Part shown: positions 17,513 through 27,340 of the stretch, in pieces
Position numbering within the stretch: the stretch's first letter is position 1
Layout of the letters: each line of letters begins with the position of its first letter
Source of the DNA: Candidatus Marinamargulisbacteria bacterium SCGC AG-343-D04
GTDB lineage: Bacteria > Margulisbacteria > Marinamargulisbacteria > GCA-2716485 > GCA-002719695
Length of the DNA: 64,000 nucleotides
Direction of reading: 5' to 3'
NCBI GenBank assembly: GCA_003265885.1
Contig: QFBQ01000003.1
Span: 1 to 64,000, forward strand
Notes under the pieces: generated by a model
Told to the model about the DNA's origin: nothing
The model's input: the letters and a program-made list of their open reading frames with translations, nothing else
Database searches by the model: none
Position numbers and translations under genes: made by a program

Positions 17513-19024
17513 ATGTTAATCAAATTAAAACAACAATTACAACATATAGGCCTTATTTCATCTATACAGTCTCAATTAAGCTGGGATCAAGAAACTTATA
17601 TGCCGGATGCGTCTATTTCTCTTCGATCATCTCAACTTTCTTGGTTATCTAAGATGGTTCATGATCTTTGGTGTGCATCTTCTTTTCAAGATTGTTTGTC
17701 GGAATGCGTTGATTTAAGTACAGGGGAAATTTTAATTTCTTCATTAACAGAAGAAGAAAAGTCTTTGGTTTCTGAGACATATAAAGATTGGAAACGTCTT
17801 TCAGTTGTCCCATCTTCATTTGTTGCGGATTATACAAAATCTGTATCTGAGGCTACTCATGTTTGGCAAAAAGCACGTCGAGAGCAATCTTTTTCTATGT
17901 TTTTACCTAGTTTGAAAACGTTGATTCAGGATACTAAACAATTAGCGGCGTATATAGACTCTAGTAAGAGTTGTTATGATGTTTTGCTTCATGAATATGA
18001 ACCTGGGTTAACTTATGCAAAAACTAAAGGCCTTTTTGATTCTTTAAAACGTGAATGTGTTCATATGTTGGAACATATTTCAAAATCTCATCATCAGTTT
18101 ACGCCTGTCTCCGGTGTTTTTTCTTCTGACAAACAATGGGCTTTTTCTTTACGTTTGCTTGAACTTATGGGATTCGACTTTAGTCGTGGTAGGCAAGATA
18201 AATCAACACACCCATTTACCAGTGGGTTTCATCCTAATGATGTAAGGCTGACTACACGTATTAAAGAAGATAACCTATTTGAATGTATTACCTCAACTAT
18301 ACATGAAGGAGGCCATGGTCTTTATGAGCAAGGGTTGAGTACGGAGTACTTTGGAACGCCTTTAGGCCAGTCTGTATCTTTGGGGATTCATGAAAGTCAA
18401 TCACGCTTTTGGGAAAATCATGTTTGTAAACATTTGTCTTTTTGGGAGGGGTTTTTAAGTGAATTGCATCAGCTTTTTCCAGAGCAATTACGCCATATTA
18501 CGTCTCAGCAACTCTATGAACATGTTAATCAAGTTGTTCCGGGGCTTATTCGTATCGAAGCGGATGAGATTACGTATATGTTGCATATTATTATCCGTTT
18601 TGAGTGTGAAGCCGCGTTGTTTAATGATGAACTTGCAGTGGAAGAGCTCCCTGAACTTTGGAATGCGTTATATAAAGAGTACTTAGGGGTTGTTCCTTCC
18701 AATGATGGAGAGGGAGTGTTGCAAGATATTCATTGGGCCAGTGGTATCTTTGGCTATTTTCCTACCTACCTCATTGGTTCTATTTGTTCTGCGCAGTTAG
18801 ATCGTGCATTAAGAAAAGATATATCTAATGTAGATGATATGATTAAGTCTAAACAATGGATACCTATTAAAGAGTGGATGGATCAACGGGTCTCTTCGTT
18901 TGGAAGACAATTTTCTCCCAATGAATTAATAAAACGTGCAACTGGAGAAGATATTACAGAAACATATTTGTTAGACTACCTTAAGAAAAAGTATGGGGCT
19001 ATTTATGGAGTTCATTTTGGATGA
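17513..19024 (+). CDS. Carboxypeptidase Taq family (M32) metallopeptidase
   Basis: A cytosolic zinc carboxypeptidase, 503 residues, normal for family M32. The active-site helix holds HEGGH (His264, Glu265, His268). The downstream GIHESQSRFWEN segment (His294, Glu295) supplies the third ligand region, and IRIEADEITYMLHI is the conserved substrate-pocket stretch. M32 enzymes release C-terminal residues broadly except proline. There is no signal peptide. A TAGAAT box ends 7 nt before the ATG and there is no Shine-Dalgarno, so the mRNA may be leaderless. The next small gene overlaps by 4 bp. Confidence 0.92.
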   Translation: MLIKLKQQLQHIGLISSIQSQLSWDQETYMPDASISLRSSQLSWLSKMVHDLWCASSFQDCLSECVDLSTGEILISSLTEEEKSLVSETYKDWKRLSVVPSSFVADYTKSVSEATHVWQKARREQSFSMFLPSLKTLIQDTKQLAAYIDSSKSCYDVLLHEYEPGLTYAKTKGLFDSLKRECVHMLEHISKSHHQFTPVSGVFSSDKQWAFSLRLLELMGFDFSRGRQDKSTHPFTSGFHPNDVRLTTRIKEDNLFECITSTIHEGGHGLYEQGLSTEYFGTPLGQSVSLGIHESQSRFWENHVCKHLSFWEGFLSELHQLFPEQLRHITSQQLYEHVNQVVPGLIRIEADEITYMLHIIIRFECEAALFNDELAVEELPELWNALYKEYLGVVPSNDGEGVLQDIHWASGIFGYFPTYLIGSICSAQLDRALRKDISNVDDMIKSKQWIPIKEWMDQRVSSFGRQFSPNELIKRATGEDITETYLLDYLKKKYGAIYGVHFG

Positions 19025-19338
19025 TTTTTAAAAAACGCGATAGATTTTTGATTCGAATTTATTTTTTTCAAGTTAATCAAGGTCAATATGTAGTTAAAGA
19101 CTCTGTTCTTTCATCTGATTTGAAAGCAGGGTATAAACAGCTGTATCAGTGGGCATCTTTTTGGGAAAAGAAAGGGTGTTTAACCTTGTTAACAGAACGC
19201 GGAGGTCGTTCTGAGTTTCAATTGACCGATTTGGGGAAAAATGAATCGGTAAACTTGGCTAAAAAGCTTAGATTGAAAAAAATTATTTTAGGTGGTTTTT
19301 TTGTACTTGTTTTGTGTGGGTTTTTCTTTTTAAAATAG
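19021..19338 (+). CDS. Small tail-anchored protein of unknown function
   Basis: I do not recognise this 105-residue protein. It is basic, with a soluble N-terminal part whose middle (about 35-85) reads like a winged-helix fold: YKQLYQWASFWEKKG, a hydrophobic strand, then GGRSEFQLTDLGKNE. It ends in one strongly hydrophobic helix (about 88-105) running to the C-terminus, so it is probably anchored in the membrane by its tail. Its ATG overlaps the stop of the M32 peptidase by 4 bp, so the two are likely made together. Confidence 0.6.
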   Translation: MIFKKRDRFLIRIYFFQVNQGQYVVKDSVLSSDLKAGYKQLYQWASFWEKKGCLTLLTERGGRSEFQLTDLGKNESVNLAKKLRLKKIILGGFFVLVLCGFFFLK

Positions 19339-19408
19339 GGCAGAAATTTTGTGATTTTAGAGATCTAGACTATTCAATTTAGCGTTTATTTTATATAATA
19401 AAAGTAGG

Positions 19409-20068
19409 ATGGTTGCACATTTTTCTTCATTGCTTGTTGTATCTTTAGAATCTGTTTTGTGTTTTCTTTTTAGTCTTTTTTTTGTTCCTTTAAATAGGCC
19501 GTATGTTTCTTATGATGTGAGATTGTTTTTAGGAGTGTTCTCATCTATTTCATATTTATTGACGAACTTGATCTTGTCGCAATCCCTTATTGAATCTTAT
19601 TTTTCTGTTTTTTCTCTTTTTCTAGGGTTGCTTTTTTTTATTACTTTTTTTTCATTGTATTTATCACTATATTTTAAATCATCTCGATATCATGTTGATT
19701 ATGCGTTTATGTTTTCGTTATGGTATTCCGGAATTTTTGCTTTGTTAGTGGGATTTCATTTGTATTCTTATTTAATATTGTCGGTCTGTTTTTTGATTAT
19801 TGTTTATTGTACTACTGCTGGGCTGAAATATTTTCATTTGAATTCAGTTCATAAAACGTTGATTTTTTCTTGTGATCATTATAAAACGGTTGATTCTGTC
19901 AAAGAAATGTTAGAACTTTTTGATAGTAAGGTTTTGGCATTTTCAGTTTCAAAATCTAGCCAGTATCAAGTGCGATGTGAGTATAGAATTCCTTCTGTTG
20001 CCAATCATGTATTAAGTAAACATTTGTTTGATAGATCTGATATTTCTGAAATGACATTGAATGATTAA
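19409..20068 (+). CDS. Polytopic membrane protein, possibly MgtC-like
   Basis: A 219-residue protein with about five hydrophobic helices in the first 140 residues and a soluble C-terminal part of about 75 residues. The tail alternates strands and helices (LIFSCDHYKTVDSVKEMLELF, then a QVRCEYRIP strand), which could be an ACT-like or ferredoxin-like domain. Membrane segment plus ACT-like tail is the layout of MgtC/SapB proteins, but I see no MgtC signature, so the family is uncertain. TATAAT lies 9 nt before the ATG, suggesting almost no leader. It overlaps pdxA by 8 bp. Confidence 0.5.
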   Translation: MVAHFSSLLVVSLESVLCFLFSLFFVPLNRPYVSYDVRLFLGVFSSISYLLTNLILSQSLIESYFSVFSLFLGLLFFITFFSLYLSLYFKSSRYHVDYAFMFSLWYSGIFALLVGFHLYSYLILSVCFLIIVYCTTAGLKYFHLNSVHKTLIFSCDHYKTVDSVKEMLELFDSKVLAFSVSKSSQYQVRCEYRIPSVANHVLSKHLFDRSDISEMTLND

Positions 20069-21059
20069 AGATACTTCTTTGCCTGTTTTGGCATTTACCT
20101 TAGGTGATCCTGGTGGAATTGGACCGGAATTAGTATTACGCACACTTGATTATTTTTCCTCTGGGTTTCCTTTTGTTCCTGTTATTTTTGGATCTGAGTC
20201 TATTTTAAAACATTCTTTTTTAGAGCCCTTTTGTCGTCATCGAAAGATTATCGCTTTTAATGGGCAAACTCATTTTGAGCCTGATGCTATTTACTTTCAT
20301 CATAGTTGTTCTTTAGTTGATTTTGATATTAAGAGACCGACTTCGCCAAATGGATTTGCTTCGTACTCGTATATTAAAGAGGCGGTTAAAAGTATTCAAG
20401 AGGGGCATGTTGATGCGCTTGTTACAGCTCCTATATGTAAGGAATCGTTTCAATGTGCAGGTCTTTCTTTTACGGGGCATACGACATTGCTTCAACATTT
20501 AACAGGTGTAACAAACGTTTCTATGGCTTTTCATACAGCTCAATTAGATGTTGTATTAGCGACTATTCATGTCCCCTTAAATGAAGTGTCGTCTTTGTTA
20601 ACAGATTCTTTATTGAAAATAAAAGTCAATCACGCTGCTGAGTTTATGAGAAAATTAAAGAAAGACACGATTCGTATTGCGATTGCAGGTTTGAATCCTC
20701 ATTCTGGAGAAAATGGTTTGTTTGGGGATGAGGAAATGACTATTATTGAACCTTTTGTTAATGGCTCATATTTTGAAAAGGATATTCATGTTACGGGTCC
20801 CTATTCTGCTGATACTGTTTTTTTAAGAGCGAAGCAAGGAGAATTTGATTGTGTTATTGCGATGTATCATGACCAAGGGCTGATTCCTATTAAACTTTTA
20901 GGGTTTCATGAAGCTGTGAATATTACCTTAGGGCTCCCTTTTATTAGAACGTCTCCAGATTATGGAACGGCATTTGATAGAGCTTATGAACAATTATCCT
21001 CTATAGATTCTATGATAGCTGCTACCAATGTGGCTTGTCGCTTGGCAAAAGGAGAATGA
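20061..21059 (+). CDS. pdxA: 4-hydroxythreonine-4-phosphate dehydrogenase
   Basis: PdxA oxidises 4-phosphohydroxy-threonine in the DXP-dependent pathway to pyridoxal phosphate. The 332-residue protein has LGDPGGIGPELV at the N-terminus, the metal/substrate residues in FTGHTTLL, and the strong C-terminal block MYHDQGLIPIKLLGFHEAVN followed by LPFIRTSPDYGTAFD. The pdxA-ksgA order is the same as in enterobacteria. PdxA2-type homologues act on other substrates, so the biosynthetic role is likely but not certain. Confidence 0.93.
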   Translation: MIKDTSLPVLAFTLGDPGGIGPELVLRTLDYFSSGFPFVPVIFGSESILKHSFLEPFCRHRKIIAFNGQTHFEPDAIYFHHSCSLVDFDIKRPTSPNGFASYSYIKEAVKSIQEGHVDALVTAPICKESFQCAGLSFTGHTTLLQHLTGVTNVSMAFHTAQLDVVLATIHVPLNEVSSLLTDSLLKIKVNHAAEFMRKLKKDTIRIAIAGLNPHSGENGLFGDEEMTIIEPFVNGSYFEKDIHVTGPYSADTVFLRAKQGEFDCVIAMYHDQGLIPIKLLGFHEAVNITLGLPFIRTSPDYGTAFDRAYEQLSSIDSMIAATNVACRLAKGE

Positions 21060-21841
21060 GGAGACCTAAGTTAGGACAAGTCTTTCTTGTTGATCAGAAT
21101 ATTATTCGTAATATTATTGACCGTACGGATCTTTCTTCTTCGGATCTTGTTGTTGAAATTGGTTGTGGAGATGGGATTCTTACAGAGGCATTAGTCTCTA
21201 AAGTTAAACAATTGACGGTTATAGAGTTGGACCCGGTTTGTATAGAAAAAACAAGGGATCGTTTGGGTGTTTCTGATGATATAGAGTGGATTCATAAGGA
21301 TGTGTTGAAAGTAGATTTTTCTTTACTGCAGTCCCCTTTACGTGTCGTTGCTAATATTCCCTATTACTTATCATCAAAACTAATTCAACAGTTTGTTCGT
21401 TATAAATCTTGTTTTAGGGATATGACTATTATGGTTCAGAAAGAATTTGCTTTAAAATGTATTGCTAAACCAGGGCAAAAGGAATATACATCCTTGTCTG
21501 TATATACTCAGAGTCATTTTGATATCGATGTTTTATTTGATATTTCTAAGCGTTGTTTTCAACCTGTACCAAAAGTGGACTCTACGATGATAAGGTTACG
21601 ACCACAACATAAGTATGATTTGTTGAATTTGCCTTTTTTTGAACTTATTGTAAAAGCGTCTTTTTGGGGTAAACGAAAAAAAATACAGACAGCTTTACTT
21701 AAAAATCCTTTTGTTTCTTTTGATCAGAGACTGAAAGAGTTGTCTTTTATCGTCGAATATGGACATAAAAGAGCCGATCAATTGTCTTTAGATGATTATG
21801 TAGAGTTATACAAACAGCTCGAATTTGTGTATCATAAGTAG
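21056..21841 (+). CDS. ksgA: 16S rRNA dimethyladenosine transferase KsgA (RsmA)
   Basis: KsgA dimethylates two adenosines in the 3' hairpin of 16S rRNA during small-subunit assembly. The protein (261 residues from this start) has LGQVFLVDQNIIRNI, the SAM motif VVEIGCGDGILTEAL, and the catalytic NIPYYLSS. I place the start at ATG 21056, which overlaps the pdxA TGA (ATGA) and follows AAAAGGAG. The frame is open upstream to a TTG at 21035, but that codon has no ribosome site. Confidence 0.94.
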   Translation: MRRPKLGQVFLVDQNIIRNIIDRTDLSSSDLVVEIGCGDGILTEALVSKVKQLTVIELDPVCIEKTRDRLGVSDDIEWIHKDVLKVDFSLLQSPLRVVANIPYYLSSKLIQQFVRYKSCFRDMTIMVQKEFALKCIAKPGQKEYTSLSVYTQSHFDIDVLFDISKRCFQPVPKVDSTMIRLRPQHKYDLLNLPFFELIVKASFWGKRKKIQTALLKNPFVSFDQRLKELSFIVEYGHKRADQLSLDDYVELYKQLEFVYHK

Positions 21842-21850
21842 CTAGTTTTT

Positions 21851-22675
21851 ATGAAAATAGTCATTGGTTTTTTTGTGTCATTGTTTTTGCTTAATGCGTC
21901 GATTGTTGCAGAAAATGTTATCTATGTTGTCATAGAGGGAGTGAGTCGTAAGTCGTTATATTCTTTATTGAAAAAAAATAAATTACCTCATTTGAATAAA
22001 ATAGCAAAACAAGGAAATTATAGAAATATTGGGATTGATTTATTAAACCCTACACAAGAAAAAAGTAGACATTTAGTATATACAGGACAATCGGTTTTGT
22101 TAGGAGATGGGGCGCAAAATATTTATTCTGAGATTTCCTCTCTACTTCCAGATTTAGATATACGATTCTTTTTAACAGAACCGGTTAATGCTGCGTATAA
22201 TAAACAATTATCTAGTTTTTTTAAGAATGTAATTTCTCAAACAGAGAGTATGCCTTTGAGTTATTTAACATCTTCTCAGTTAGGGGGACATGTCAGTACC
22301 TATATAGAGACATCAACTCAGCCTTTTTTTATTACCCTTAATTTTTCTAATGTGGATTATATAGGATGGCGTTATCGGGAAGGTGCTCAACTATATTCTC
22401 AAGCTTTAATCAACTGTGATCGTTCTATTGGAAATATTGTGAAGGCTTTGAGCAAAAAGGGGATTCAAGACCAGACGACTTTTTTAATCATTACGTCGTA
22501 TGGGTATAAAAGGGGATCTAAAGATATTTCTTTTCAAAGTTGGGGACTTTCAAACCGGAAAATATTACGAAAAGGGAGTTTGAGAGATGTGTTTCCAACA
22601 CTTTTTGATGTGTTAGATATTTCTGACTCAGGACTGGCAGAACGTTTAGCAGGACGTTCTTTATTTCAAAGGTGA
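21851..22675 (+). CDS. Secreted alkaline-phosphatase/phosphodiesterase-fold protein, probably catalytically inactive
   Basis: A 274-residue protein with a signal peptide (about 1-20, cleavage after VAEN-type sequence). The layout follows type I phosphodiesterase/alkaline-phosphatase enzymes: strand VIYVVIEGVS then LPHLNKIAKQGN, then NVDYIGWRYREGAQLYSQAL with Asp169 and Asp190, a TTFLIITS strand and a late FPTLFDVLDI helix. Several metal residues differ: the first Asp is Glu29, the usual GH is Gly-Trp (172-173), and the usual SDHG is SYGY (216-219). It therefore looks like a pseudoenzyme or one with altered chemistry. It follows ksgA by 9 bp. Confidence 0.6.
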   Translation: MKIVIGFFVSLFLLNASIVAENVIYVVIEGVSRKSLYSLLKKNKLPHLNKIAKQGNYRNIGIDLLNPTQEKSRHLVYTGQSVLLGDGAQNIYSEISSLLPDLDIRFFLTEPVNAAYNKQLSSFFKNVISQTESMPLSYLTSSQLGGHVSTYIETSTQPFFITLNFSNVDYIGWRYREGAQLYSQALINCDRSIGNIVKALSKKGIQDQTTFLIITSYGYKRGSKDISFQSWGLSNRKILRKGSLRDVFPTLFDVLDISDSGLAERLAGRSLFQR

Positions 22676-22743
22676 TAAAGCCTTAAAGTAGTTTTGTTTT
22701 ATTTGAGCTAAAAGAGGGAATATTTTATTAGGAGGAGATTATC

Positions 22744-25005
22744 GTGTTGTTTGATAAAGAATTAATTGAATCGTTTTATAAAGATTACTCTAAAAGAGTT
22801 TTAACTGTAAGAAAGTTATTACAAAAGCCATTGACCTTGGCCGAGAAAATTTTGTATGCGCATTGTGATGAGTTGCCAACGGAGCCTTATCAACGTGGAA
22901 AGTCTTATGCGATGTTTCGTCCAGATCGGGTTGCAATGCAGGATGCTACCGCACAGATGGCTTTGTTACAGTTTATGCAAGCAGGAAAAAATAAAGTGGC
23001 TGTTCCCAGTACTGTTCATTGCGACCATTTGATTTTAGCAGAATCTGGGGCTGATCAAGATTTGAATCAAGCGTTGAAGGATAATAAAGAAGTGTATAAT
23101 TTTTTATCGTCAGTTTCAAAAAAATATGGTATTGGATTTTGGAAACCTGGAGCAGGGATTATTCATCAAGTTCTTTTGGAAAATTATGCTTTTCCTGGGG
23201 CTATGATGATTGGCACGGATTCACATACGGTGAATGCTGGAGGTTTGGGGATGGTTGCAGTAGGTGTTGGAGGTGCGGATGCAGTCGATGTTATGGCTGG
23301 TATGCCGTGGGAATTGAAATTTCCAAAATTAGTGGGAGTTGTGTTGAAGGGGAAACTTTCTGGATGGGCGTCTTCGAAGGATGTTATTTTAAAAGTGGCG
23401 GGTATTTTAACTGTTAAGGGTGGAACTGGAAAAATTGTCGAGTATATCGGAGAAGGTGCAGAGTCATTATCGTGTACAGGGAAAGGGACTATTTGTAATA
23501 TGGGGGCAGAAATAGGTGCTACCACGTCTCTTTTTGGGTATGATGATTCGATGGCTCGATACTTGGATGCGACGGGGCGGTCTATCGTGACAGAGTTTGC
23601 GTCTGCATGTAGAGATGATTTGAACCCAGATCCAGAAGTCCTTCAAAACCCTGAAGCGTATTATGACGAAGTCATTGAAATTGATTTGTCTACTTTAGAG
23701 CCTTATATTAATGGGCCTTTTACTCCGGATAAAGCATGGCCTATTTCTGAATTTGCTCAAGCTGTAAAAGAGAATGGGTATCCTCAAGAATTGGAAGTAG
23801 GGCTTATTGGGTCTTGTACGAATTCTTCTTATGAGGATTTAACTCGTGCGGCATCGTTAGCTAAACAAGCTAAAGACAAGCACTTGAAAGCAAAATCTGA
23901 ATTTACGATTACACCGGGTTCAGAACAAGTACGATATACCGTTGAACGAGATCATATTCTTGAAGAATTTGAACATATTGGAGGGCTTGTTTTAGCGAAT
24001 GCTTGTGGGCCATGTATAGGTCAGTGGAAACGACATAGGAAGAAAGATGAACCTAAAAATTCTATTATTACGTCCTTTAATCGAAATTTTGCAAAACGAA
24101 ATGACGGAGATCCAAATACCCATGCTTTTGTGGCTTCTCCAGAAATTGTTACGGCGATGATTTTGAGTGGGGATTTAGCCTTTAATCCACTTAAAGATCA
24201 CTTGATAAATGAAATTGGAGAAACAGTGTATTTAGATCCACCTGAAGGAGAAGAACTTCCTTCAAAAGGTTTTGATGTAAAGGACTTGGGCTTTGAATCT
24301 GTAGAAGGAAATCCAGAAGATATTGTTATTGATGTTGATCCAACATCTGATCGATTGCAATTATTAACGCCTTTTTCGTCTTGGGATGGGAAAGATATGA
24401 AAGGGTGTCGATTACTTATTAAGGCAAAAGGAAAGTGTACAACAGATCATATTTCTATGGCTGGGCCATGGCTTAAATATCGAGGACATTTAGATAATAT
24501 TTCTAATAATATGTTGATAGGAGCAGTAAACTTTTTTAATGAGAAAACGAATGAAGTTCTCAACAGACTTTCAGGAGGTTATGAAGCTGTTCCGACTGTT
24601 GCTAGACAGTACAAAAAAGAAAACCTGGGGATGGTTGTGGTTGGAGATGAAAATTATGGAGAAGGATCATCTAGAGAACATGCAGCTATGGAACCTCGTC
24701 ATTTAGGAGTGAGAGCTGTTATAGTAAAGTCATTTGCGCGTATTCATGAAACGAATTTAAAAAAACAGGGGGTTTTGGCTTTAACGTTTTCTTCTCCAGA
24801 AGATTATAATAAGATTCAGGAAGAGGACCAGTTTGACATTTCTTTAGAATATTTTTCTGAAAGTGAACCTGTGTCTGTTAAGCTTATACATAAGGATGGT
24901 TCTGTAGATGACATTATCTGTAATCATACGTATAATGCCTTACAAATAGAGTGGTTTAAATGTGGATCTGCATTAAACTATATTAAATTACAAGAAAAAG
25001 GATAA
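22744..25005 (+). CDS. Aconitate hydratase, mitochondrial-type
   Basis: Aconitase interconverts citrate and isocitrate with a [4Fe-4S] cluster. The 753-residue length and sequence fit the mitochondrial-type branch, distinct from AcnA/IRP1 (about 890) and AcnB. Cluster cysteines are Cys358 in [11 protein letters not shown], and Cys421 and Cys424 in ACGPCIGQW. The swivel domain contains [18 protein letters not shown]. It starts with GTG after an excellent AGGAGG. gltX follows after 4 bp, so the TCA enzyme and glutamyl-tRNA synthetase are co-transcribed. Confidence 0.95.
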   Translation: MLFDKELIESFYKDYSKRVLTVRKLLQKPLTLAEKILYAHCDELPTEPYQRGKSYAMFRPDRVAMQDATAQMALLQFMQAGKNKVAVPSTVHCDHLILAESGADQDLNQALKDNKEVYNFLSSVSKKYGIGFWKPGAGIIHQVLLENYAFPGAMMIGTDSHTVNAGGLGMVAVGVGGADAVDVMAGMPWELKFPKLVGVVLKGKLSGWASSKDVILKVAGILTVKGGTGKIVEYIGEGAESLSCTGKGTICNMGAEIGATTSLFGYDDSMARYLDATGRSIVTEFASACRDDLNPDPEVLQNPEAYYDEVIEIDLSTLEPYINGPFTPDKAWPISEFAQAVKENGYPQELEVGLIGSCTNSSYEDLTRAASLAKQAKDKHLKAKSEFTITPGSEQVRYTVERDHILEEFEHIGGLVLANACGPCIGQWKRHRKKDEPKNSIITSFNRNFAKRNDGDPNTHAFVASPEIVTAMILSGDLAFNPLKDHLINEIGETVYLDPPEGEELPSKGFDVKDLGFESVEGNPEDIVIDVDPTSDRLQLLTPFSSWDGKDMKGCRLLIKAKGKCTTDHISMAGPWLKYRGHLDNISNNMLIGAVNFFNEKTNEVLNRLSGGYEAVPTVARQYKKENLGMVVVGDENYGEGSSREHAAMEPRHLGVRAVIVKSFARIHETNLKKQGVLALTFSSPEDYNKIQEEDQFDISLEYFSESEPVSVKLIHKDGSVDDIICNHTYNALQIEWFKCGSALNYIKLQEKG

Positions 25006-25009
25006 GATT

Positions 25010-26446
25010 ATGACAGTTAGGGTTCGTTTTGCCCCGTCACCTACGGGTAATTTGCATATTGGAACATTGAGAGCGGCTTTGTTTAATTGGTTATTTGCAA
25101 AGGCTAAAAAGGGTACGTTTGTATTAAGAATTGAAGATACGGACCGTGAACGATCAAAGCCTGAATTTGAAACAAATATTTATGATGGGTTGAAGTGGCT
25201 TGGTTTTACGCCAGATGAAGGCCCGTTAGAAGGCGGAGATTTTGGACCTTATAGACAATCTGAACGTATAGAGCAGGGAGTTTATCACGATATAGCGGAT
25301 CGATTGATTAAAGAAGGAAAAGCGTATTATTGCTTTTTGACAGATGAGGATATTCAAAGAGAAAAAGAGTCTGCTATTAAAAAGGGAATTCCTTATGTTC
25401 ATTCTAGAAAATCTTCAGAAATGTCAGAGTCTGAGATTAAGAATTGTTTATCTGAAGGGAAACCATATGCCATTAGATTTAAAATGACAGAGGATAAGAT
25501 TATTACGTTTAAGGATAGTGTGAGGCAAACGATTGAATTTGATTGTTCATTGATTTCTGATTTTGTGTTGATGAAGTCAGACGGGACTCCTTCATATAAT
25601 TTTGCTGTGGTTGTAGATGATGCGTTGATGGCTATTACACATGTGATTCGAGGAGAAGATCATATTTCAAATATGCCACGACAATTGTCTTTATATGAAG
25701 CTTTGGGATATAAAGTTCCAGAATTTGCTCATTTACCGATGATTTTAGGTCCGGATAAATCTAAATTGTCTAAACGTCATGGGGCAACGGCGGTTACAGA
25801 ATATCGAGATCAAGGGTTTTTGAAAGAATCGTTTATGAACTATCTGGCTTTATTAGGGTGGTCTCCTAAAGATGAACAAGAATTGTTATCTGAAGATGAA
25901 CTTGTTTCTCAATTTGATTTGGATCGTGTACATAAATCTGGGGCTGTTTTTGATATAAAAAAGTTAGTATGGATGAATGGACAGTATATTCGACAGATCA
26001 GTGATTCCCAGTTTTCGACATTGCTTCGTTCATATTTATCTGAAGATTATCAACAAAAACTAAGCTTATTGACGGAGGAAAAACAACATTTAGCACTTTT
26101 TTCTGTAAGAGATAATTTAGATGTTTTGTCTGATATTAATACGTATATAGATGTTTTTTTAGAAACAGAGTCTGATTATGACTCTAAGTCTAAAGACATT
26201 GTGTTAAATGATGATCAACGTACTGTTTTATCGTCATTTTTGTCATTAAGTAAGGAGTGTAAATCGTCTGAAGAGTTTATGGGTTGCCTGAACTCTATAT
26301 GCGAGAGTTTGTCTTTGGGTAAAGGAAAAGTGTTTAAACCTGTACGATTGGCAGTGACTGCACGGCAATCGGGTCCTTTTATTGGAGATGTCCTAGCTTT
26401 TTTTGGAGTTGATCGACTAAGGGAACGTATTCAACGTTGTTTATAA
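25010..26446 (+). CDS. gltX: Glutamyl-tRNA synthetase
   Basis: GltX charges tRNA-Glu, and in many bacteria also mischarges tRNA-Gln for later amidation. The 478-residue class I synthetase has the HIGH motif as HIGT (residues 16-19 of FAPSPTGNLHIGT) and the KMSKS motif as KLSKR (about 253-257), followed by a helical anticodon-binding domain. Discriminating versus non-discriminating charging cannot be decided here. nnrD starts 1 bp after its stop. Confidence 0.96.
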   Translation: MTVRVRFAPSPTGNLHIGTLRAALFNWLFAKAKKGTFVLRIEDTDRERSKPEFETNIYDGLKWLGFTPDEGPLEGGDFGPYRQSERIEQGVYHDIADRLIKEGKAYYCFLTDEDIQREKESAIKKGIPYVHSRKSSEMSESEIKNCLSEGKPYAIRFKMTEDKIITFKDSVRQTIEFDCSLISDFVLMKSDGTPSYNFAVVVDDALMAITHVIRGEDHISNMPRQLSLYEALGYKVPEFAHLPMILGPDKSKLSKRHGATAVTEYRDQGFLKESFMNYLALLGWSPKDEQELLSEDELVSQFDLDRVHKSGAVFDIKKLVWMNGQYIRQISDSQFSTLLRSYLSEDYQQKLSLLTEEKQHLALFSVRDNLDVLSDINTYIDVFLETESDYDSKSKDIVLNDDQRTVLSSFLSLSKECKSSEEFMGCLNSICESLSLGKGKVFKPVRLAVTARQSGPFIGDVLAFFGVDRLRERIQRCL

Positions 26447-26447
26447 G

Positions 26448-27320
26448 GTGTCTGTTTTAGAGTCGTGTAAGTTCTTATTACATAGAGATCTGAAGAGTCA
26501 CAAAGGGCAATGTGGGAGGGTAGGTGTTATTGCTGGTTCTCCTCAGTATTTTGGAGCGGCGCAGTTAACGTCATTTTCAGGTCTTAAAATGGGAGCAGGT
26601 CTTGTTTTTTTATATAGTGCATTGGGAGCATCTTCTATTGTTAAAACACATCCGGAAATTATTGTTCACGAGTGTTTATCTGATGTGGGTAAAGAGTCTT
26701 TTAATTCGTTGAAAGATCTAGTTTTAGATCATCGTTGTGATGTTGTTGCGATGGGGCCGGGGTTGGGGCGTTCGGAAGCTGTTAGGTTTATAGTGAATGG
26801 ATTGTTACCTTTTTTAAATGAACAGGATAAGTCTATTGTATGTGATGCGGATGCTTTAATGTCGATGGACTCTTCTTTGTTTCAGTCTATGAGTTCAGGG
26901 TCTATGGTGTTAACTCCTCATGTAGGAGAATTTAAGCATTTATTTCCTCAGTTTTTAGATCTGTTGGATGATACCGATTCAAAACGATTGGAATGTGCGA
27001 AGAAAGCAGCCATATTTTCTGGTCAAGTTATTGTTCTGAAAGGTCATCATTCTGTTGTGACAGATGGAGATCGTGTATATGTGAATTCAACAGGGAATGC
27101 GTCTATGGCTACGGCAGGGTCTGGAGATGTTTTAACAGGGATGATAGCTGCGTGTATTGGCCAAGGATTGTCGTTGTTTGACGCTGCTTCAGTAGCGGTA
27201 TATATTCATGGTTTAGCAGGAGATTGTGCTAATGAAGAGTTATCTATTTCTTTGGTAGCATCGGATATTTATGATTATATTCCAAAAGCGTTAGAAAAAA
27301 TTAAGAAGACTATGTCATAA
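26448..27320 (+). CDS. nnrD: ADP-dependent NAD(P)H-hydrate dehydratase NnrD
   Basis: NnrD repairs hydrated (damaged) NADH and NADPH using ADP. The 290-residue protein is a ribokinase-fold dehydratase: HKGQCGRVGVIAGSPQYFGA near the N-terminus, AMGPGLGRS, LTPHVGEFKHLF, VLKGHHSVV and the catalytic TAGSGDVLTGMIAAC. Many bacteria have this fused behind an NnrE epimerase domain (about 500 residues). Here only the dehydratase half exists, and no epimerase is nearby. The start is GTG. Confidence 0.92.
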   Translation: MSVLESCKFLLHRDLKSHKGQCGRVGVIAGSPQYFGAAQLTSFSGLKMGAGLVFLYSALGASSIVKTHPEIIVHECLSDVGKESFNSLKDLVLDHRCDVVAMGPGLGRSEAVRFIVNGLLPFLNEQDKSIVCDADALMSMDSSLFQSMSSGSMVLTPHVGEFKHLFPQFLDLLDDTDSKRLECAKKAAIFSGQVIVLKGHHSVVTDGDRVYVNSTGNASMATAGSGDVLTGMIAACIGQGLSLFDAASVAVYIHGLAGDCANEELSISLVASDIYDYIPKALEKIKKTMS

Positions 27321-27340
27321 TTGATGTGGAAGTATTGTTG

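Noticed and set aside
23139..23525. Overlapping frames on both strands inside aconitase
   Set aside because: Both lie inside a conserved aconitase domain and read as low-complexity Gly/Cys/Trp or Pro-rich translations typical of shadow frames.
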